NCBI GenBank assembly: GCA_000155715.1
Contig: DS990598.1
Span: 271,627-335,626 of the forward strand
Length of the DNA stretch: 64,000 nt
Direction of reading: 5' to 3'
DNA from: a gamma proteobacterium HTCC5015
Lineage (GTDB): Bacteria; Pseudomonadota; Gammaproteobacteria; HTCC5015
Both the position numbers and the translations under genes were made by a program. The notes beneath the pieces are model-generated. The model was not told the origin of the DNA and searched no databases. It worked only from the letters and a program-made list of their open reading frames with translations. Within the stretch, counting starts at the first letter, position 1. Each line of letters begins with the position of its first letter. This document shows, piece by piece, positions 58,698 through 64,000 of the stretch.

Positions 58698-58718
58698 TGG
58701 CCTTTGTTGGGGTGCTGC

Positions 58719-61046
58719 TCAGCGCGGCGCAGGTGGTGTTCCCGCCTGTTTATAGCCCGCCTTATCCACCAGTAACAAAACGGCGGGAAGCAGGAAGAAA
58801 TCCGCAATAAGTGCCAGCGAAATGGTAAGAGCCAACAAGATGCCCATATCGACGCTGGGGTTAAAGTGCGCCAGCAAGAGGAGTAAGAAGCCACAGACCA
58901 ATACCACAGAGGTGATAATCAAAGCGCTGCCTACGGTGCGAAAAGCGTAGCGCACGGCCTCGGGGGCATCGTAGCCGCGCTCTCGACGGGCGCGCAGATA
59001 CTTACTGAGGAAGTGTACAGAATCGTCGACAACAATCCCCAAGCTGATAGAAATCACAACAGAGACGGACAAGCTGATCTCGGCTTTATAAAATCCCCAG
59101 ATACCGTAGGCCACAGCGACGGGTACTAAATTGGGCACAAGGGAAATTAAGCCCAGTCGCACCGAGCGCAGGGCGAACATCATGACCAGAGAAATCAGAA
59201 CCAGACCCGTGCCCGCACCGTAGACGAGGCTGCGGATATTGCGTCCCGACATATGGGCAAAGATTAAATCCAGGCCCGTCCCTTCGGTCACATCTAGGGC
59301 GGGTGCGTTGTCTTCTACCCATGAAATGACTTTTTTGTCGAACTCCAGCATTTCAGTGGAGTCACTCTTTTTGAGAATGACATTCAGCCGAGATGCCGAT
59401 CGATCTAAGTTCTGGCGGTCGTCCAAGCTGAGCCCAGCAGGGAGAGACATTTCATACAGTAAAAAATACTGGGCCGCTGCCGAAGTGGAGTCGGGTATGC
59501 GGTGATAGGCTTCGTCGCCGTTGTGTAAGTCGCGGTTTAAGTCCTTGATCGTATCGGCCAAGCTCTCCACATGGCCCACTTTGGGCTGTTGCCTTAACCA
59601 CTGTGACATTTCGTCGAGCTGCTGTAGGTACTCTGGCGAGTATATGCCGTTGCTGCCATCGTGACTGCGCACCGTGTATTGCACATTGTGAATGCCAGCG
59701 AGTTTTGTGTTGACCGCTTCCATGGTTTGGCGAATCTCGTAACTTTCGTCGAAGTACTCGTTCCAGCGCTCGGTCATGTAATTGTTGCTAAGCCCCGACA
59801 TCAATCCCACGGCAATCAACCCGCCAATCAACATGACGGGGCGGCGATGATTGATAACCCAAAGGGCAAAGCGGTCGAGTCGAGCGTTGGGGGTCTCGTC
59901 AGTGGCTTTGGCGGGGGTGATTTTAGGGGTCGGTAAAATAAACAGTAGAGCGGGCAGCAAGAGCATGCTCAAGACATAGGCCATGGCCACGCCAAAGGCG
60001 ATCATATTGCCGAGTAAGCGGTAGGGGGGTGAGTCGCTGGTGTTCAAGCAGAGTACGCCAATCGCGGTACTCAAACTGGTGATAAAAATTGGTTGAGCGT
60101 TAATGCGCAACGATTCGGCGATGGATTCGCGGCGGCTCTTGCCGTGTTGAAGTTCGTAGTAGTAGCTCACCAAGATGTGCACGACATCGGCGATGGCAAT
60201 TGTGGTAATGGCGGTGGGCACGAAGGCTTGAGTGGGAGTGATGGTGACGCCGAGCCCTGTGAAGAAGCCGAAAGTGCTAAACGTGGTGATCAGTATGATG
60301 CCTATGGTGAGAGCCATGCCGCTAAAACGGCGCAACATAAACCACAGAAGAACCATAAAGACGGCGTAAGTGGCGGCAACCAGTGTGCCGACATCTTGAT
60401 TGAATATGGAAGTAATCGCCGCATTCGTAGCGGCACTACCGCCGACGGTGATTTTAATGTCGGGGTAACCACTGCCCATTTCTTGGGCGAGTTGCTTGGC
60501 GGCATCCGTGACAGCGATGCCAGCTTGTTTGTCGTCTTCGGGGAGGTTGAGTACGACGGTGATAGAGGTGGCACTGCCCTCGGGGTTAATTAAAGCCTGT
60601 ACTAGAGGCTCTCGGGCAGCGAGCTTTTTAATGAAGTCCACATGACTAGGGTCGTTTGCCGCATCGAGATCTGGCAGTAGGTTTTCCACCACCAGCGTGT
60701 CGTTCTCCGCCCGCGTGTGTTGGTGATTGGCCAGTGAAGAGGCGCGCATGGCGTGGGGAAGTGTCCAGGCCTCCTCGGTGAGCCGATAGATTAATTCCAT
60801 GGCCTCCGAGCGGTAGAGGTCCCCCGATTTGGGCTGCAGCAAAAAGGACACGCTGTCCTGCTTGCTGAATTCGTCTTCGACTTCTTCAAAGGCCAGTAAC
60901 TGGGGATTGTCCTCTGAGAAGTAGGCGCGGAAATTTGAGGCGATGCTGAAATCTTTTAAGCCGCTGAAAAGCAGGAGAATAAACAGCATGCTGGCAATAA
61001 CGATGGTGTAGCGCCAGCGTTCTATCCATTGTGTGTAACGAGTCAT
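58719..61046 (-). CDS. RND/MMPL-family exporter with sterol-sensing-like domain
   Basis: 775 residues with two repeats, each one membrane helix, a large periplasmic loop and five helices (first helix about 14-32; clusters near 220-375 and 615-760). Motifs such as FGFFTGLGVTITPTQAFVPT, IAIADVVHILVSYYYEL and the second-half IVVDDSVHFLSKY are those of MMPL/HpnN-like transporters, which export lipids or hydrophobic compounds. No membrane-fusion partner is adjacent. It is divergent from the TSUP gene over 188 bases. Confidence 0.85.
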   Translation of the reverse strand: MTRYTQWIERWRYTIVIASMLFILLLFSGLKDFSIASNFRAYFSEDNPQLLAFEEVEDEFSKQDSVSFLLQPKSGDLYRSEAMELIYRLTEEAWTLPHAMRASSLANHQHTRAENDTLVVENLLPDLDAANDPSHVDFIKKLAAREPLVQALINPEGSATSITVVLNLPEDDKQAGIAVTDAAKQLAQEMGSGYPDIKITVGGSAATNAAITSIFNQDVGTLVAATYAVFMVLLWFMLRRFSGMALTIGIILITTFSTFGFFTGLGVTITPTQAFVPTAITTIAIADVVHILVSYYYELQHGKSRRESIAESLRINAQPIFITSLSTAIGVLCLNTSDSPPYRLLGNMIAFGVAMAYVLSMLLLPALLFILPTPKITPAKATDETPNARLDRFALWVINHRRPVMLIGGLIAVGLMSGLSNNYMTERWNEYFDESYEIRQTMEAVNTKLAGIHNVQYTVRSHDGSNGIYSPEYLQQLDEMSQWLRQQPKVGHVESLADTIKDLNRDLHNGDEAYHRIPDSTSAAAQYFLLYEMSLPAGLSLDDRQNLDRSASRLNVILKKSDSTEMLEFDKKVISWVEDNAPALDVTEGTGLDLIFAHMSGRNIRSLVYGAGTGLVLISLVMMFALRSVRLGLISLVPNLVPVAVAYGIWGFYKAEISLSVSVVISISLGIVVDDSVHFLSKYLRARRERGYDAPEAVRYAFRTVGSALIITSVVLVCGFLLLLLAHFNPSVDMGILLALTISLALIADFFLLPAVLLLVDKAGYKQAGTPPAPR

Positions 61047-61234
61047 TAGCAGTATTTCATTTTATAAGTTGCGGGCATTGTACTGACTCATTACAAAAAG
61101 TGAGCATATTGGCGTGTAATCTCCCGTTTCGTCGTGGCCCTGCGAACGGATCGAAAAGTGCATATCCATATAGCTCGAAGGTGCCTGTTGGCGATCAATC
61201 CTTGTTACATTATTCAGCTATTCGCGAGGATTTT

Positions 61235-62050
61235 ATGCTGTTTGAACTGCCCGATCTCATCACGCTGTTGCAATACGCCTTAGCAGGTGCGGCTGTGGGT
61301 TTTGTGGTGGGGCTGACGGGCGTCGGTGGCGGTTCGTTTATGACGCCGATTTTGGTCTCTGTGTTCGGTGTCAAAATGGCAGTCGCGGTGGGGACTGATC
61401 TTCTGTATGCCGCCATCACTAAAGCCAATGGTGTGTGGGTGCACAAGCGGCAAAAAACGGTGGAGTGGCCCGTGGTGAGCCTGTTGGCGGCGGGCAGCTT
61501 GCCTGCCTCTGTTGCCACAGTCGTTTTTTTAAGTTTGCTGCAGCAGCGAGGCATCGATTACGCACAATATCTCACCATCACCTTGGGTGTGATGTTAACG
61601 CTGACCGCGATCGTGCTATTGATTCGACCTTGGCTGGTGTCTGAGCGCCAAATTGTGGCGGAGGAGCTGGGCACCGAAAAGCCCTCTCGGAAAGTGGCGG
61701 CTTTAACGGTTGTCACAGGCGTCGCTTTGGGGATCCTCGTCACGCTGTCTTCCGTTGGCGCGGGCGCTTTTGGCGCCGCGGTGCTGATGGTGATGTATCC
61801 GCGTATGCCGATGATTCGAGTGATTGGCACCGATCTCGCTCACGCGGTGCCGTTGACTTTGATTGCGGGCACGGGGCATATGCTGCATCTCGGCCATGTC
61901 GACTTTGGTTTGTTGTTAGGATTGCTCATAGGTTCATTGCCAGCTATTTGGTTGGGAACTAAACTGGCTAGCCGACTGCCTGATGCTTGGATTCGCCCAG
62001 TGATGGCGTTGATACTTCTCGGTCTCGGTATTAAATACACGGTGTTTTAA
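61235..62050 (+). CDS. TSUP (TauE/SafE) family permease
   Basis: 271 residues with the start at 61235 (MLFELPDLITLLQYAL) after GAGGA; the frame from 61031 adds 68 non-conserved residues that overlap the RND gene start. About eight membrane helices and the repeat motif GAAVGFVVGLTGVGGGSFMTPIL ... VTLSSVGAGAFGAAVLM define the family, which moves sulfite, sulfonates or other organic anions. The stop codon shares a base with the dsbB ATG (TAATG), so they are co-translated. Confidence 0.88.
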   Translation: MLFELPDLITLLQYALAGAAVGFVVGLTGVGGGSFMTPILVSVFGVKMAVAVGTDLLYAAITKANGVWVHKRQKTVEWPVVSLLAAGSLPASVATVVFLSLLQQRGIDYAQYLTITLGVMLTLTAIVLLIRPWLVSERQIVAEELGTEKPSRKVAALTVVTGVALGILVTLSSVGAGAFGAAVLMVMYPRMPMIRVIGTDLAHAVPLTLIAGTGHMLHLGHVDFGLLLGLLIGSLPAIWLGTKLASRLPDAWIRPVMALILLGLGIKYTVF

Positions 62051-62550
62051 TGAACTTTTTACAGCTTCCTCGTACGCCCTATGTTTTGCTCGCCAGTGTG
62101 TGCGGGGCTTTGTTAGTGATTGCGCTCTATATGCAATACGCCATGGGCTTGGCGCCGTGCAATTTGTGCATGTTTCAGCGGGTGGCCGTATTTGGATTGG
62201 GGCAGGGCGCCTTGATTGCTGCAGTGTGTGCGCCCGTGGGCAAGGGCCGCTACTGGGCCGCGGGCGCTCTCGGTGTGTTTTCACTGTCTGGCTTGGCGCT
62301 TTCAGCTCGGCAGCTGTGGTTGCAGAGCTTACCTAAAGATCAAGTGCCCGCCTGCGGTCCCGATCTCGACTGGATGCTCGAATCTTATCCGTTGACGGAA
62401 ATGATTATGGAAGTGCTCAAAGGTTCGGGCGGCTGCGCCGAAGTGCAGTGGACGTTTTTAACGCTGAGCATACCGGGCTGGACGGCGCTCTTTTTCTCAG
62501 TGGCGACGCTGTTCTTATTAGCGACGATGAGTTGGCGCCGACCGAGTTAA
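62050..62550 (+). CDS. dsbB: Disulfide bond formation protein B
   Basis: 166 residues, four membrane helices. The quinone-linked pair is CNLC (LAPCNLCMFQRV, about 37-40) and the second periplasmic pair is Cys in VPACGPDLDWM and GGCAEVQW. DsbB reoxidises DsbA. The gene starts inside the stop codon of the TSUP gene. Confidence 0.93.
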   Translation: MNFLQLPRTPYVLLASVCGALLVIALYMQYAMGLAPCNLCMFQRVAVFGLGQGALIAAVCAPVGKGRYWAAGALGVFSLSGLALSARQLWLQSLPKDQVPACGPDLDWMLESYPLTEMIMEVLKGSGGCAEVQWTFLTLSIPGWTALFFSVATLFLLATMSWRRPS

Positions 62551-62573
62551 CGGGAATAACCCCTTCAATTAAT

Positions 62574-62603
62574 AAAAAAGCCGAGTGTCGACTCGGCTTT
62601 TTT
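62574..62603. terminator. Bidirectional terminator between dsbB and the araC-type gene
   Basis: Stem agccgagt / actcggct with loop gtcg, six A before and six T after, so it can end transcripts from both sides. Confidence 0.85.
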
Positions 62604-62624
62604 GTGGCGGTAGCGCGCTCTTAG

Positions 62625-63413
62625 CTATTCTTCGACAAAGTAGCGCATGGTTTGGCTGCGGTTAAACACCGACGACGGCGTAATGCCAAACATGTTGCGA
62701 AAGGCGCGGCTAAAGTGGGCGGAGTCCGTGAATCCGGCGTCTAGGGCGGCGTCGGTCAGTGAGCTGCCGTCGGCCACATAGGTGATGACGGTTTTCATAC
62801 GAACCCATTGGCGAAAGCGGCGAATGGGCACGCCCGTTTGCTCTTTAAACAAGTGGATGAAGCGCGTAGGGGAGAGGTTGACGACCTCGGCGAGTTCTTC
62901 CATGGAGTAGCTCGCCGAGGGCTCTGCGCGAATCATATCGAGGACTTTGCGAATGCGTGGATCGATTTTCTCCTCGTTTTCGTAGTCGTAGCCCGTTCCG
63001 TAGATCACTTGTTTGATCAGGTTCTTGGCATCGTTGACGCTCGGCGCTTCATCGTGAATTTTATTGATGAGCTGAATTAAGTTCTCCTCATCAATGTGGT
63101 CGTACATCACCTGCCAGTCACCGTGGGGCATGCTACCCGTGATGTTCATATAATCGATGCTTTCCGGTTCGATGTGCAAAATCGCGGCGGCCGTGCCCCC
63201 AAACTGATTTTCGTGGACACAACCCGGTGGAATCAGCGCCGTGCGGCACTCGCGCCAGTTTTCCGTCTCGGTTTCGAGCACTGAAAAAGTGCCATCTAAG
63301 CCAATGATCAGCGCGGCGGCGCCGAGACGGTGCTCGGCAATGTCGGGGAACCGGCTGATATGCAGTACGCGGCGATCCCAAATGTAAATCGTCGATTGAT
63401 AGCGGTCTTCCAT
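62625..63413 (-). CDS. AraC-family transcriptional regulator
   Basis: 262 residues with ATG at 63413 (MEDRYQSTIYIWDRRVLHI). The C-terminal AraC DNA-binding domain has both HTH units: SMEELAEVVNLSPTRFIHLFKEQTG and SLTDAALDAGFTDSAHFSRAFRNMFGITPS. The N-terminal 130 residues look like a cupin-type sensor (VLETETENWRECRTALIPPGCVHEN). The ligand and targets are unknown. It ends at the bidirectional terminator. Confidence 0.9.
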   Translation of the reverse strand: MEDRYQSTIYIWDRRVLHISRFPDIAEHRLGAAALIIGLDGTFSVLETETENWRECRTALIPPGCVHENQFGGTAAAILHIEPESIDYMNITGSMPHGDWQVMYDHIDEENLIQLINKIHDEAPSVNDAKNLIKQVIYGTGYDYENEEKIDPRIRKVLDMIRAEPSASYSMEELAEVVNLSPTRFIHLFKEQTGVPIRRFRQWVRMKTVITYVADGSSLTDAALDAGFTDSAHFSRAFRNMFGITPSSVFNRSQTMRYFVEE

Positions 63414-63449
63414 CGCAGTGTCCAAATGAATTGCTAGTTGAGAGGGATT

Positions 63450-64000
63450 CTATAGACCGCAGCTAGAAATTACAAAGCGCTCTCCTGCAAGTGCCTGCAA
63501 AAAGAGGCGTGCTCGGGGAGGCAGCGTATCGGGTTGTGTCGCGAAGGCTTGGGCGGTTGTATCAACGGCCTGAGAAAAGCGTTTCGTTGAAAGCAGCTGT
63601 TGACTGTTTAAGTTGTCCACGCTGACGCTAAATGGCAGCCCGCAAGCCTGGCTGAATAATTTTTCGATGGCTTGGGGTCTGACTTCTACCCGTTCAAATT
63701 GCGTTTGCATTTCTGTACTGCGGCCGTCGGGTTCGTACCAATAGCCGTAGTCCACTTGCAGGCGCCGCTTTGGCCCGGCAATACACCAATGGGCAATTTC
63801 GTGCAGGGCGCTGGCGGGGTAGTCGCGATTAAAGAAAATGCGGTGATACGGGTATTGGTGATCGGCGGGCCAGTACAGGGGTTCCTCGGCCCCGCCCACA
63901 AGCTGGGTGCGCTCGCTTTGCTCAAAACAATCGGCAAAGTGTTGGATGAGCTGCAAGGCGAGAGAATCGGTGACTGGGTGGGGGCAGTGTGGAGCGCGCA
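63450..64000 (-). CDS. epmC: Elongation factor P hydroxylase EpmC (probably 5' partial)
   Basis: Recognised by EEPLYWPADHQYPYHRI, ASALHEIAHWCIAGPKRRLQVDYGYWYEPDGR (iron-binding HExxH-like core) and PFSVSVDNL. It hydroxylates the beta-lysyl-lysine of EF-P. The reading frame stays open to base 64000 with no ATG or GTG; the only start inside the window is a TTG at 63956 without a ribosome-binding site, which would cut the usual N-terminus slightly. I therefore treat it as running off the window. The EF-P partners are not in the window. Confidence 0.85.
   Translation of the reverse strand, partial: RAPHCPHPVTDSLALQLIQHFADCFEQSERTQLVGGAEEPLYWPADHQYPYHRIFFNRDYPASALHEIAHWCIAGPKRRLQVDYGYWYEPDGRSTEMQTQFERVEVRPQAIEKLFSQACGLPFSVSVDNLNSQQLLSTKRFSQAVDTTAQAFATQPDTLPPRARLFLQALAGERFVISSCGL

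Overview
The window looks like part of the chromosome of a marine-type gammaproteobacterium. Three neighbourhoods support this: aroA-cmk-rpsA-ihfB-lapA-lapB-pyrF; miaA-hfq-hflX-hflK-hflC-(DUF2065)-hisZ-purA; and a recC-recB-recD cluster. dsbB, the EF-P hydroxylase gene epmC and a protein with a GlyGly-CTERM-like tail also fit. The genus cannot be named from this sequence alone. Most of the window is dense housekeeping DNA with few mobile elements.

Layout. 1-~820: the 3' end of a decayed IS1380-like insertion sequence. 964-5045: four exported or surface proteins (a large Ca-binding-repeat protein with a C-terminal sorting-type tail, a small STN-like protein, a small Cys-containing exported protein, a small beta-barrel). 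5293-5642: a DUF6176-like gene broken by one missing base. 5744-8273: rlmD and hisC, divergent. 8800-14650: a sufBCDSTE operon on the minus strand behind a promoter overlapped by an IscR type 1-like site. 14846-16536: an ABC-2 exporter. 16631-19241: a ketopantoate-reductase-like gene and two lipoprotein genes. 19397-26255: aroA, cmk, rpsA, ihfB, lapAB, pyrF and a ComEA-like gene. 26445-27854: rmuC.

27855-31118 is the main accessory stretch. It contains dispersed palindromic repeats, then an AT-richer run of four small unknown minus-strand genes, one of them a 50-residue ORF with an excellent ribosome-binding site. A WYL-domain regulator lies upstream of these in the same direction, and a tRNA-Leu(CAA) gene forms the outer border. 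31165-40335 is recD-recB-recC, with a perfect inverted repeat upstream of recC.

40616-48376 carries miaA, hfq, hflX, hflKC, a DUF2065 gene, hisZ and purA. 48513-52136 carries a DUF1801 gene, tRNA-Leu(CAG), fadH and a YgjP-type metallopeptidase gene. 52247-57559 has a cold-shock gene, then a three-gene signalling operon: a single-domain response regulator, a hybrid histidine kinase with two receiver domains, and a REC-PAS-GGDEF-EAL protein. 57799-64000 holds a diiron-like hydrolase, an RND/MMPL exporter, a TSUP permease overlapping dsbB, an AraC regulator and epmC, which probably runs off the window.

How the genes work together. The suf operon builds Fe-S clusters and is probably derepressed when an IscR encoded elsewhere loses its cluster. 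RecBCD repairs double-strand breaks and degrades foreign linear DNA. HflK/HflC modulate FtsH, while Hfq and HflX handle RNA and ribosomes. LapA/LapB control LPS synthesis. The signalling trio converts a membrane input into c-di-GMP turnover. The least understood parts are the surface-protein cluster at 964-5045 and the WYL-associated small-gene run at 28376-30922.
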